DNA of 42,877 nt from Acidobacteriota bacterium (GTDB taxonomy: Bacteria; Acidobacteriota; UBA6911; RPQK01; JAJDTT01): the NCBI GenBank assembly GCA_022827025.1, contig JAJDTT010000262.1, forward strand, positions 1 through 42,877. The letters are read 5' to 3'. How positions within the stretch are numbered: position 1 is the stretch's first letter; each line of letters starts with the position of its first letter. Positions 1-8,102 of this stretch are shown one piece after another. The notes below the pieces were generated by a model. That model was given only the letters and a program-made list of their open reading frames with translations. It did no database searches and had not been told where the DNA came from. The position numbers and the translations under genes are program-made.

Positions 1-2
1 GG

Positions 3-1022
3 CTGGTGGGCTTCGTCGACTTCGCCGCGACGATGCTCAGTCTGGCCGGAATCAAGCCCCCGGACTCTTTCCAGGGGCACGCCTTCGCCGGAAAATACGA
101 GGCTCCGCCGCAACCGTACCTGTACGGTTTCCGCGACCGCATGGACGAGCGCTACGACATGGTCCGCAGCGTCCGCGACCAGCGCTACATCTACATCCGC
201 AACTTCATGCCGCACCGGATCTACGGCCAGTTCATCGAGTACATGTTCCGCACTCCGACGACGGCCGTCTGGCACCGGCTGTACCACGAGGGAAGGCTGC
301 GCCCGCCTCGCACCCGTTTCTGGGAGACCAAGCCGGCGGAAGAGCTGTACGACCTGGTCGAGGACCCGGACGAAACCAGGAACCTCGCCGGCACTTCCGG
401 GCACGCGGCGGTCCTGGAGCGCCTGCGGGCCGTGCGCCGCCAGTGGTCGCTGTCGATCCGCGACCTGGGATTCCTGCCCGAAACCGCCATCCATTCACGG
501 TCCGCCTCTGACGCGCCCCACACCATGGGGGCCGATCCAGACAGGTACCCTCTGGAGCGCATCATGAGCATGGCGGAACTCGCCGCGTCCACGCGGGAGG
601 GCGCGGAGGGCGAACTCCGAGCCGGGTTGGAAGATCCGGACAGCGCCGTGCGTTACTGGGCGGCCGTGGGCGCCTTGATTCGAGGCGAGGCGGGGGTTGG
701 CGCACTGGCCGCGCCGCTCCGAAAGGCGTTGTCGGACAAGGACCCGGCGGTCCGGATCGCCGCGGGTGAAGCGCTGGGCCGCTACGGAAGCGACGCGGAC
801 GCCGAACGCGCCCTGTCCGTGCTGGTGGAACTGGCCGATGCAGGAACGCACGGTCTGCACGTCGCCATGTACGCGCTCAACGCCCTCGACTACATGGACG
901 GCCGCGCCCGCCCGGCGCTGGAGCGGATCCGCGCCCTTCCCCAGACGCTGCCGGGCATGGACCGGCTGTTCCGCATCTATCTGCCCAACCTCATCGCCAA
1001 GATCCGATCGGACTTGGAGTGA
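3..1022 (+). CDS. Sulfatase, C-terminal part with HEAT-like repeats (5' end outside window)
   Basis: This is the C-terminal third of a type I sulfatase, a secreted or periplasmic hydrolase of sulfate esters. The frame is already open at the window edge (codon at 3-5), so the gene starts upstream and the GTG at 6 is not a real start. The opening residues (VDFAATMLSLAGIKPPD) match the sulfatase segment after the catalytic core, and ELYDLVEDPDETRNLA is the usual family ending. From about residue 190 the protein continues into alpha-helical HEAT-like repeats (paired helices around LEDPDSAVRYWAA and LSDKDPAVRIAAGEAL), an extension often seen in acidobacterial and planctomycete sulfatases. The active-site Cys/Ser lies outside the window, so activity and substrate cannot be judged. 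Confidence 0.85.
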   Translation: MVGFVDFAATMLSLAGIKPPDSFQGHAFAGKYEAPPQPYLYGFRDRMDERYDMVRSVRDQRYIYIRNFMPHRIYGQFIEYMFRTPTTAVWHRLYHEGRLRPPRTRFWETKPAEELYDLVEDPDETRNLAGTSGHAAVLERLRAVRRQWSLSIRDLGFLPETAIHSRSASDAPHTMGADPDRYPLERIMSMAELAASTREGAEGELRAGLEDPDSAVRYWAAVGALIRGEAGVGALAAPLRKALSDKDPAVRIAAGEALGRYGSDADAERALSVLVELADAGTHGLHVAMYALNALDYMDGRARPALERIRALPQTLPGMDRLFRIYLPNLIAKIRSDLE

Positions 1023-1044
1023 GGAGACCGGCGAGGGGGAAGTC

Positions 1045-1061
1045 GGCGCCTGAAAGACGCC
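1045..1061. repeat. Stem-loop repeat at convergent junction
   Basis: GGCGCCTGAAAGACGCC forms a 6-bp stem with one C/A mismatch and a TGAAA loop. It lies between the convergent sulfatase and YkvI-like genes. It is the simplest member of the purine-loop stem-loop family scattered over the window. It could act as a two-way terminator, but it has no adjacent T-run. Confidence 0.6.
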
Positions 1062-1096
1062 GCGCCGAGACGCTCAATGACGGCGGTTCCGGGAGT

Positions 1097-2227
1097 TCAA
1101 TGAGGTTTGGCCGATGAGGGAGCTTCTTTCTTCCAGATTCGGTAGAGACCCAGAGTCAACAACGGAACGATGTAGACCACCAGGAATCCCCAACTGACCG
1201 CTCCGTAGCCCTTGGCCACCAGTTGGACCAGTCCGAAGGTCGACAGCGCCAGTCCCAGCAGAAGAAGTCCCATGGCGACCAGGGGCCTGGCCCGTCGGGG
1301 AAGGTCTCTCCCCCGCGCCTTCAGAGCCGACTGCAAGCGTTGGTTGACGGCATGGATCAGTCCCGTCCCGGTCTCGACCAGAGTCCCCAGCAGGACCACC
1401 TGAAAGATGATGAGAAGCAAGGGAAGCTGGGCCGCGCGCAGGACGTAGACCGCCGGGACCTCCTGGGAAAGCACCTCGGGATAGTGGCCGACGATGGCGA
1501 GGTAGAAGAGCAGGCCGGGGAAAATTCCGATCACGCCGCCCAGGAGACCCGCTCCGACGGCCTGCCGCCGGCTCTTGATGTGGTGGGTGGTGAACAGGAC
1601 CGCCGGGATCACTCCCAGGTTGTAGAAACCGTATTTGAAGCCCCCGACGACCCAGAGAGAGGAATCGATTCCCGCGGAGAAACTGTCCCGAATCTCGGTC
1701 CCGAACCGGAGGAAGCACAGAACGAAGAAGACCAGATAGACCCCGTAGAGAAGCAGCGACCACCCGGAGAGAAACTTCTCGATCAGGACGGTGCCCTTGA
1801 AGGTGAGAAATCCGACGGAAGCCAGCATGATGGCGACCCCGAGCAGGTAGGGCAGACCGAAGTTGTCGCGCAGCAGCACTCCCGCGGTGGAGCCGATCAC
1901 CGCCAGCACGATCAGCAGCAGAACCAGATAGAGAACCTCGAAGCTGACCCAGAAACGGCCCAGCAACTTGAGGAAGAAGGTGCGGTAGTCGTGCGCCCGG
2001 AAGACCCGCGCGAATTCGAAGGAGACGGCTAGGACCACCGACCACATCGCGGTACTGATGAAAATCATTCCCAGCAGTCCGCCGACGGGTCCGTACTTGA
2101 GGAAGTACTCCACCATTTCCCTGCCCGTCCCGTACCCCCCGGCGATGATCACCGACTGGAAAACGATTCCGGGCAGCACGTAGGCCTTGAATGCGGACGC
2201 GAATGGCCTTGGTTGAACGACGGGCAT
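1097..2227 (-). CDS. YkvI-like membrane transporter (APC-superfamily fold)
   Basis: This 376-residue integral membrane protein has about 10-12 hydrophobic segments along its whole length. The N-terminal IIAGGYGTGREMVEYFL, with small glycines in the first helix, resembles the substrate and ion-binding unwound helix of the YkvI family (COG3949), distant relatives of APC/NSS transporters. Substrates for this family are mostly unknown, so import or export of a small amino-acid-like solute is only an inference. It is transcribed convergently to the sulfatase and divergently from the APH-like kinase across 197 bp that hold a possible promoter. No strong Shine-Dalgarno is visible before the ATG at 2227. 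The ending (KKEAPSSAKPH) is a short polar tail. Confidence 0.75.
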   Translation of the reverse strand: MPVVQPRPFASAFKAYVLPGIVFQSVIIAGGYGTGREMVEYFLKYGPVGGLLGMIFISTAMWSVVLAVSFEFARVFRAHDYRTFFLKLLGRFWVSFEVLYLVLLLIVLAVIGSTAGVLLRDNFGLPYLLGVAIMLASVGFLTFKGTVLIEKFLSGWSLLLYGVYLVFFVLCFLRFGTEIRDSFSAGIDSSLWVVGGFKYGFYNLGVIPAVLFTTHHIKSRRQAVGAGLLGGVIGIFPGLLFYLAIVGHYPEVLSQEVPAVYVLRAAQLPLLLIIFQVVLLGTLVETGTGLIHAVNQRLQSALKARGRDLPRRARPLVAMGLLLLGLALSTFGLVQLVAKGYGAVSWGFLVVYIVPLLTLGLYRIWKKEAPSSAKPH

Positions 2228-2274
2228 GAATTCTTGACCGGACCTGTCGTCGAAGGCAGTTCCAGAGTCCGGGT

Positions 2275-2301
2275 ATTGTACTATAACTACTTACATATCA
2301 A
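2275..2301 (-). promoter_or_regulatory. Possible sigma70-like promoter for the YkvI-like gene
   Basis: The 197-bp divergent gap (2228-2424) contains an A+T-rich island unlike the surrounding DNA. On the minus strand TTGATA (2301-2296) is followed after 15 nt by TACAAT (2280-2275), about 48 nt upstream of the YkvI-like start. The spacer is shorter than the usual 17 nt, so the call is tentative. The rest of the gap shows no other clear element. Confidence 0.35.
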
Positions 2302-2424
2302 TAATTTAAGGATTTCCGTCTGCGGGATCCCAGGACCGCAGAGTGTATCAGAACGAAGCTGCCGGTTCACGATATGGGCTGCTCCCTTTCGCCCTGGATG
2401 CGGTAGAGTACGCTGTCGCACCCA

Positions 2425-3399
2425 ATGATGAGCGAACACGGAAACCAGCGTGACATCGGCGATTCCCTCAAGAGCTTGGGCATCCCCACCGGTGAGATCC
2501 GGCGCCTGGAAACGATCTCCATCCGTCCCGGCCATCGTCTCTACAGAATTCGCTGCCATAGGCGCTCGTATGTTCTGAAATCGTTCCCCGTCAACAGCCC
2601 GGGAAATGAAATCAGGAGCTACGGCCTCCTCCGACGGCTCGGGGTGCCCACCATCCAGGTCCTCGGCCAGACCAGGTCCGATCTTCTCCTGGAAGATCTC
2701 ACTTGCAGTGACACCTGGCGATTGGCGACCGAAATGGATGTGCGTGATCGGCATGTCGGGGCGGCGGTGGCCCGGTGGTTCTGGCAACTCCACGCAAAAG
2801 GAGCCGCTCTGGAGGCAGCCGGCACCGGTCTGCCCCCATTCCTCAGACGAGAAGAGGATCTTCTGAGTCGTGCCAGCATCGAATCGGCAGGCCGCGCCTT
2901 GGGTCTCTCCGGCCTGGATTCGTGGCGACTCGCCGCCGAGTGCATCGACCTGCTGAAACTCGCCCTCTCCGATTTCCGGACGACCCTCAACTACAACGAC
3001 TTCCACTGGACGAACCTGGCCCTGAGCCGGAAGGCCGGCCCCGGAATGGAAGCCATCGTGTTCGACTACGACCTGCTCGGAATCGGCACCCGTTACGGCG
3101 ACTATCGAAATGTAGTGGGATCGTTGTCGGGGGAAGCGGTCACCGGGTTCCGGGAGGTCTACGGAAGCGTCGATCCCGGCGAGCAGACGCTCGACCGGCC
3201 CCTGGCCACGCTGTATGCACTCGTGTCGGCGGCAAGGATGGCGACGTTCCCAAGGTGGGCTGAAGAAAGCAGGCAGGCCGTCTTGGACGGCACCTTCAAG
3301 ACGGATCTGCTCCAGGCAGTCGACTTGGCAAGTGGCGAGAGGAAAAGGGCTGAACGTTTGCGCTACGATGACCGTCACCAATACGTCACCCGCACGTGA
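2425..3399 (+). CDS. Aminoglycoside-phosphotransferase-like (APH/choline kinase fold) protein
   Basis: This 324-residue cytoplasmic kinase-fold protein should transfer the ATP gamma-phosphate to a small-molecule hydroxyl. Visible landmarks are Lys52 in YVLKSF (ATP binding), Glu62 in NEIRSY (its likely salt-bridge partner), the catalytic loop NYNDFHWTN with Asp192 and Asn197, and VFDYD with metal-binding Asp214. The loop has N-D where APH enzymes usually have H-G-D, as in some uncharacterised sugar or choline kinase relatives, so antibiotic resistance should not be assumed. ATG 2425 is followed directly by a second ATG (2428), and either could be used. The stop is 20 bp before the MORN-repeat gene, which suggests co-transcription. 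Confidence 0.7.
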   Translation: MMSEHGNQRDIGDSLKSLGIPTGEIRRLETISIRPGHRLYRIRCHRRSYVLKSFPVNSPGNEIRSYGLLRRLGVPTIQVLGQTRSDLLLEDLTCSDTWRLATEMDVRDRHVGAAVARWFWQLHAKGAALEAAGTGLPPFLRREEDLLSRASIESAGRALGLSGLDSWRLAAECIDLLKLALSDFRTTLNYNDFHWTNLALSRKAGPGMEAIVFDYDLLGIGTRYGDYRNVVGSLSGEAVTGFREVYGSVDPGEQTLDRPLATLYALVSAARMATFPRWAEESRQAVLDGTFKTDLLQAVDLASGERKRAERLRYDDRHQYVTRT

Positions 3400-3419
3400 A
3401 CGCCGCAGGAGGGACAACC

Positions 3420-4433
3420 ATGCTGAGAACTATCCGCACTGTCGTCGTTTCCGTTTTGTCCGGCACTGTGTTGGCGGCGGCCCAACTTCCACCCGAGGTG
3501 ATGGTGGACCGCCAACTGTTGCACGCCGAGCGGTTGACGGCCCAAGGCGAACCCGTGAGGGCCCTCGAAGCGATGGACAAGGTCCTCGCCCTGCAGCGAG
3601 AACACGATTTTGCGTTGCCGGCGGATTTCGACTTCAAGTACGCGGAGGTGGCCTTCTCGGCCGGATCGTTGCGGGCCGCAATGGACTCCGTGAACCGGTA
3701 TTTGAGGGTGGCCTCGAGGGAAGACCCGCTCTACCGGGACGCACTGGAGTTGTCGCTCGATATCGAGGCCAGCCTGCCGGCGCAGAATTCCTGCAGGGAC
3801 CGAACCAAGGGCGCCGAGTGCTGGATGGAGTTGGACAAACAGCCCGGATGCCACGTCTGGAATTCCGACCTCCAGCCCGGCGAGACCATCACCTGGTCAT
3901 CCATTTGCGCCGGGAGCACGGCGCAAGGGACAGGGACCATCAATCGGGTCTGGAACAACGGAAAATCCACCGTCGAAGCCACCGGACGCCTCCAGCACGG
4001 CAAGCGGCAGGGCGACTGGGTGGTGCGCCAAGCGAACGGAGACGTCGCGGAAGGCCCGTACGTCGCCGGCCTGAGACACGGCCTCTGGGTCGAGCGGAAG
4101 GCCGACGGCACCGTCTCGAAGGGTCCCTACGTGGCTGGCGTGAGGCAGGGCCGTTGGGTGGTGCGCGACGGCTATCGCAGTGTCTGGGAAGGCCCCTACG
4201 TGGCCGGCATGAGGAACGGCGACTGGGTCGTTCGCCATGCCGACGGCACCGTCTGGGAAGGCCCCTACTTCGACGACAAGATGCACGGCGACTGGGTCTG
4301 GCGCCTTGCGGACGGCGGCGTCTGGAAGGGACAGTACCTGTACGGCGAGATGGACGGCGACTGGCTCATTCGGAATAAGGACGGAAGCACGAGCAACGTC
4401 TACTACCGGAACGGCGTGGCGTACTACGAGTAG
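3420..4433 (+). CDS. Secreted MORN-repeat protein
   Basis: This 337-residue protein begins with a signal peptide (MLRTIRTVVVSVLSGTVLAAAQ). The start at 3420 is chosen over an in-frame ATG at 3396 because AGGAGG lies just upstream (about 3408-3413) and the signal peptide begins exactly there. Residues ~20-120 look like a helical TPR-like region. The second half contains at least six 24-residue MORN-variant repeats with the pattern GxWVxRxADGxVxEGPYVAGxxxG. Such repeats form an open beta-sheet ribbon and are usually protein- or membrane-binding scaffolds; no enzymatic residues are visible. It probably acts in the periplasm or at the cell surface. Successive repeats are very alike (EGPYVAG and similar four times), which suggests recent internal duplication. 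Confidence 0.75.
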   Translation: MLRTIRTVVVSVLSGTVLAAAQLPPEVMVDRQLLHAERLTAQGEPVRALEAMDKVLALQREHDFALPADFDFKYAEVAFSAGSLRAAMDSVNRYLRVASREDPLYRDALELSLDIEASLPAQNSCRDRTKGAECWMELDKQPGCHVWNSDLQPGETITWSSICAGSTAQGTGTINRVWNNGKSTVEATGRLQHGKRQGDWVVRQANGDVAEGPYVAGLRHGLWVERKADGTVSKGPYVAGVRQGRWVVRDGYRSVWEGPYVAGMRNGDWVVRHADGTVWEGPYFDDKMHGDWVWRLADGGVWKGQYLYGEMDGDWLIRNKDGSTSNVYYRNGVAYYE

Positions 4434-4514
4434 GTTCGACCGGGATTCGGGCGCGGCGTTTTCAAACTCCTACCTCCGACCGCAGCAAGAGAAGAATTTA
4501 GTGTCCGGAATGGG

Positions 4515-4554
4515 GGACAAGAATGTCCGCCGTCCAGGGGACAGGAATGTCCCC
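4515..4554. repeat. Two adjacent stem-loops, loops AGAA and GGAA
   Basis: The first stem-loop (4515-4528) pairs GGACA with TGTCC around AGAA. The second (4537-4554) pairs GGGGACA with TGTCCCC around GGAA. Both are perfect. They follow the MORN-repeat gene and open a 457-bp gap (4434-4893) filled mainly by repeats; nothing else in that gap looks coding. Confidence 0.7.
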
Positions 4555-4560
4555 GCTCCG

Positions 4561-4686
4561 GTGGGGCCGGAGTTGGGCGAATAGGAGGGGGGACTTTCAG
4601 TCCCCCGAGGGAGTGGGGGTAGGAAAACCCCCACTCCTTCTTTTTCTCGCAGGATTTCACCGGACCGGGGCCGGTGGGGGAGCTCC
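4561..4686. repeat. Composite intergenic repeat, copy 1
   Basis: A 126-bp block that recurs, nearly identical and in the same orientation, at 35603-35725. It contains in order an 8-bp stem with a TTC loop (4588-4606), an 11-bp stem with AGGAAA loop (4610-4637), a T-rich tract, and a GC-rich inverted repeat near ACCGG/CCGGT (about 4658-4675). The few differences between copies include compensated stem-length changes. No ORF is conserved in it. Confidence 0.85.
4610..4637 (+). terminator. Likely intrinsic terminator after the MORN gene
   Basis: GGAGTGGGGGT pairs perfectly with ACCCCCACTCC around AGGAAA and is followed by a T-rich run (TTCTTTTTCTC). It is embedded in the composite repeat and lies downstream of the + strand MORN gene, so the repeat may have been adopted as a terminator. 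The T-run favours the + strand. Confidence 0.55.
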
Positions 4687-4893
4687 AACAGGTCTGGAAA
4701 TCGGGGAGCGATTCTGTAAAACTGAGTTTTTCGCAAGACCGTAAGCCAGGAATGAGCATCGCCGAGCCAACCCCGGGCCCTTTCCACCGGGAGTTCTGCC
4801 GGGTTCCCCATTACTCCACAGTCCACGTCCCCTCGGCCGGGTCTTCTCTGCAGGACCGGATGATGCGGTTGATTCGATCGGGAGTATCAGGTG

Positions 4894-7800
4894 ATGTCGA
4901 ATAAGGGCTTTATCCGTTCTTCTCTTCCCGGCTCCGGGCGCTTTCTGCGTCAATCCGGAACCCTGGCAGCTCTTCTTCTGGCCGGCGCCGTCCTGCTGCG
5001 TGCGCAGACCGACACCGGCACCATCCGCGGCTACGTCCACGACGAGACGCGGGCCGTCCTCCCCGGCGTCACCGTCACCGCCACCTACCAGGGCCGGGGC
5101 GTGATCCGGGAGACCATCACTTCGGACGTCGGGGAATACGTCCTGAGCCGGGTCGATCCCGGCCTTTACACGCTCCGCTTCGAGTTGCCCGGGTTCGCCC
5201 CCTACGTGGTCCAGGACCTGGAGGTGCTGGTAGGAGAGACCCAGACCCTGTCTCCGGAGATCGTGGTGGCCGCCGAGGAAATCGTCATCACGGCGGAAGC
5301 CACGCGGATCGCCGTGGCCCGCGACAGGACCCAGCAGTCGAACCACATCGACTCCGCCAGCATCGAGGACCTCCCCATCAACCGCCGAGACTACCTGGAC
5401 CTGGCGCTTCTGACTCCGGGGGTCGCGGACTCGAACTACGTGGCGGACGACCGCGACTTCCGCATCGCGCCGACGCCGGCATCCGGTCTCGGCATCGGCG
5501 GGGGCGCCGGCCGCGGCAACACCTTCACCATCGACGGACTGAACAACAACTACTCCACCGGCAGCGTTCGTTCCTCCATCAGCCAGGACGCGGTGCAGGA
5601 GTTTCAGGTCAGCCGCAATTCGTTCTCCGCGGAACTGGGCGGGGCGCCCGGCGGAGCCATCAACATCGTCACCAAGGGCGGCACCAACGATTTCCGAGGG
5701 TCCGTCTTCGGAGTGCTCCGCAACCGCCGATTCCAGGCCCGCAACCACTTCGATCCGGCCCAGTCGGCCTACACCCGGGCCCAGAGCGGGGGGTCCTTCG
5801 GCGGTCCCATCCTGCGGGGAACGACGTTCTTCTACACCGCCTACGAACGCCTGGACCGCCACGAGTCGTCGTTCGTCCCGCTGCTCCGGGACAAGTCGTT
5901 TCTCTACGAGCTGACGCCCTCTCAACAGGCTCTGGCCGACGGAATCAGCAGCGACGCGGCTCCACCCGAGTTTGCGCCGCTGGCCCCGCTGGTCGGCTAC
6001 CTTGCGGAGGCCCTGGTGCCGGGAAACTATCCCCACGTGGTCCAGCTCTTCGAAAACAACAGCGGGGTGTTTCCGTTCTCGGAGGAACGGCAGCAGTTCA
6101 TCACTCGGGTCGATCACGCCATCGGGTCGGCGCACAAACTCTTCCTGCGGGGAAACTGGACGGGATTGAACGGCCAGAATACCAGCTTCGGTTCGCTGAT
6201 CGCCCGCAACCGGGGCCGGAACAACGACCTGAATGATTTCTCGCTCGCGGTCGGGAACGCCTCCGTGATCAGTCCGGAATGGATCAGCGAAACCTGGCTG
6301 GGGATCGGATACCACGACGCCGGTGTCTATCCCACCGACCCTCATGGTCCCTCCATCGACATCGAAGGATTCGGCTATTTCGGACGGGACGTCATCCTGC
6401 CGACGCGAAACGTCGAACGGACGGGGCAGGTCCGGCAGAACTTCACCTACGTCTCCGGCCGGCATTCGGTCAAGTTCGGCGCCGACTACAATCCAATCTA
6501 CGACCGGGCCCGGTCCGAAACCTTCTTCAGCGGGAAGTTCGTCTTCGGAGAGGCCATTCCACTTTGGGTCCTGATCGACGAGGGGGCCGGGTACACCGTC
6601 TCCCCATTGCTCAAGGACCTGTTCCACTCGGCCGGGCAGCCCCAAATGGCCTCGGCGATCGACGCCCCCATCTCATCATTGCAGGCCTATGCGCTCGGCC
6701 TGCCCCTGGCCTACCAGCAGGGTTTCGGCGATCCCTTCTACACCGGCTGGCTCCACACCTACGGCTTCTTCGTCGAGGATTCGTGGCGGGTCCACCAAAA
6801 CTTCCTGTTGACCCTGGGGCTACGCTACGAACTCTTCCGCAAGGCAAGATTCCCGCGGGACAACAACAACTTCGGTCCCCGCTTGGGATTCGCCTGGAGC
6901 CCCGACACCAAGACGGTCGTCCGGGGCGGCTACGGGATCTTCCACGCCCGGATCGACGGCCACATCACGTTCATCAACGACCTGCTGGGAGAAAACGCCC
7001 AACAGATCATTCAGGTCTTCATCCCGCTGAACGGCATCCCGGGAGTCAACAGCGCGCTGACCGGAGATCTGCTCAACTCGGCGGAGATCTATCACACGCT
7101 CCTGAACCGCGGCGTCCTGGGCAAGCGGCCGATCACGGCCGAGGACCTGGCCGTCCATGGATTCGTACCCCGGCCCGGACTGCCCTTCCACGTGCGGTTC
7201 CAGATCGCGGACGACATGGTGAATCCCTACTCCCAACAGGCGAGCCTCGAGATCCAGAGAGAGGCGGCCGGGTTCGCACTGTCGGCCGGATACAACTTCA
7301 ACCGGGGCGTCCACATCGTCCGTCCGCTCGACGTCAACGTCTACCAAGCCGGAACCAATGCCCTGGGACGCCCCATCATCGGCTTTCACAACCCAGCCAT
7401 CTTGCAGGACAACATCTACGGAAGCTGGTCCAATTCCTTCTATCACGCCCTGATCCTGCAACTGGAAAAGCGCTTCTCTGAAGGGTTCCTGATCTCGGCC
7501 CACCACACCTGGAGCAAGGCGATGGACGAGATCACGGATTACAACAGCGCGTTCCAGCCCCATCTGCAATGGGACGCGGCGTCCGAGATGGCGCTGTCCT
7601 CCTACCATCGGGGACACCGATTCGTCGTCCGCTCCATGGCCCAGCTTCCCTGGAAGGCGGGCCGGGGCAAGGGCTTCTTCGACAACCTGCTCGGGGATCT
7701 CACCATCTCCGGGATCGTCACCGCGCGCTCGTTCGCCCCGTTCAATCTCAATACCGGTTACGACAATGTGGGGGACCGCCACAACGACACCCACCGGCCC

Positions 7801-8091
7801 TGGGGCGTGGGCCGCAACGTGGGCATCGGACCCAACTTCTTCAGCGCCGACCTGCGGCTGAAGCGCCGGATCTCCGTCCTGGAGGACGTGAGCGTGGACA
7901 TCGTGGCCGAAGGGTTCAACCTGCTCAACCGCACCAATTTCAAGCACGTCAACGGCACCGTCGGAAACCTCACGCTGGAGGAGCTCCCTTCGTCCTACAA
8001 GGGGCGCCGGGGACCGGTGACGGAACCGTTCTCCTACACCTCGGCATTCGCCCCGAGGCAATTCCAGTTCTCTCTCCGCATCCATTTCTGA
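4894..8091 (+). CDS. Oar-like TonB-dependent outer-membrane receptor
   Basis: This 1065-residue outer-membrane protein takes up a large or scarce ligand using energy from TonB. Residues 1-38 form a signal peptide ending near LLRAQ. Residues ~42-125 are a carboxypeptidase-regulatory-like beta-sandwich (TGTIRGYVHDETRAVLPGVTV). A plug domain follows (~150-250, with GGGAGRGNTFTIDGLNNN and GGAPGGAINIVTKGGTN), then the beta-barrel to a C-terminal Phe (RIHF), the usual barrel-insertion signal. ATG 4894 is preferred to GTG 4891; GGAG at 4881-4884 is the likely ribosome site. The architecture and length match the expanded Oar family of Acidobacteriota. It heads a co-directional block with the PPC, DUF1549 and DUF1501 genes, so all four may act on one substrate at the cell envelope. 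Confidence 0.9.
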   Translation: MSNKGFIRSSLPGSGRFLRQSGTLAALLLAGAVLLRAQTDTGTIRGYVHDETRAVLPGVTVTATYQGRGVIRETITSDVGEYVLSRVDPGLYTLRFELPGFAPYVVQDLEVLVGETQTLSPEIVVAAEEIVITAEATRIAVARDRTQQSNHIDSASIEDLPINRRDYLDLALLTPGVADSNYVADDRDFRIAPTPASGLGIGGGAGRGNTFTIDGLNNNYSTGSVRSSISQDAVQEFQVSRNSFSAELGGAPGGAINIVTKGGTNDFRGSVFGVLRNRRFQARNHFDPAQSAYTRAQSGGSFGGPILRGTTFFYTAYERLDRHESSFVPLLRDKSFLYELTPSQQALADGISSDAAPPEFAPLAPLVGYLAEALVPGNYPHVVQLFENNSGVFPFSEERQQFITRVDHAIGSAHKLFLRGNWTGLNGQNTSFGSLIARNRGRNNDLNDFSLAVGNASVISPEWISETWLGIGYHDAGVYPTDPHGPSIDIEGFGYFGRDVILPTRNVERTGQVRQNFTYVSGRHSVKFGADYNPIYDRARSETFFSGKFVFGEAIPLWVLIDEGAGYTVSPLLKDLFHSAGQPQMASAIDAPISSLQAYALGLPLAYQQGFGDPFYTGWLHTYGFFVEDSWRVHQNFLLTLGLRYELFRKARFPRDNNNFGPRLGFAWSPDTKTVVRGGYGIFHARIDGHITFINDLLGENAQQIIQVFIPLNGIPGVNSALTGDLLNSAEIYHTLLNRGVLGKRPITAEDLAVHGFVPRPGLPFHVRFQIADDMVNPYSQQASLEIQREAAGFALSAGYNFNRGVHIVRPLDVNVYQAGTNALGRPIIGFHNPAILQDNIYGSWSNSFYHALILQLEKRFSEGFLISAHHTWSKAMDEITDYNSAFQPHLQWDAASEMALSSYHRGHRFVVRSMAQLPWKAGRGKGFFDNLLGDLTISGIVTARSFAPFNLNTGYDNVGDRHNDTHRPWGVGRNVGIGPNFFSADLRLKRRISVLEDVSVDIVAEGFNLLNRTNFKHVNGTVGNLTLEELPSSYKGRRGPVTEPFSYTSAFAPRQFQFSLRIHF

Positions 8092-8102
8092 GGGGAGAAC
8101 CG

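Noticed and set aside
2425-3399. Antibiotic-resistance aminoglycoside kinase
   Set aside because: Only the fold is recognisable; the catalytic loop differs from resistance enzymes and there is no resistance or mobile context.
4657-6645. Antisense open frame of 662 codons opposite the TonB receptor
   Set aside because: No domain or signal is recognisable, and the receptor frame is certain.
7569-8102. N-terminal extension of the PPC protein
   Set aside because: It overlaps the receptor 3' end and lacks a signal peptide, while ATG 8103 has a ribosome site and a signal peptide.
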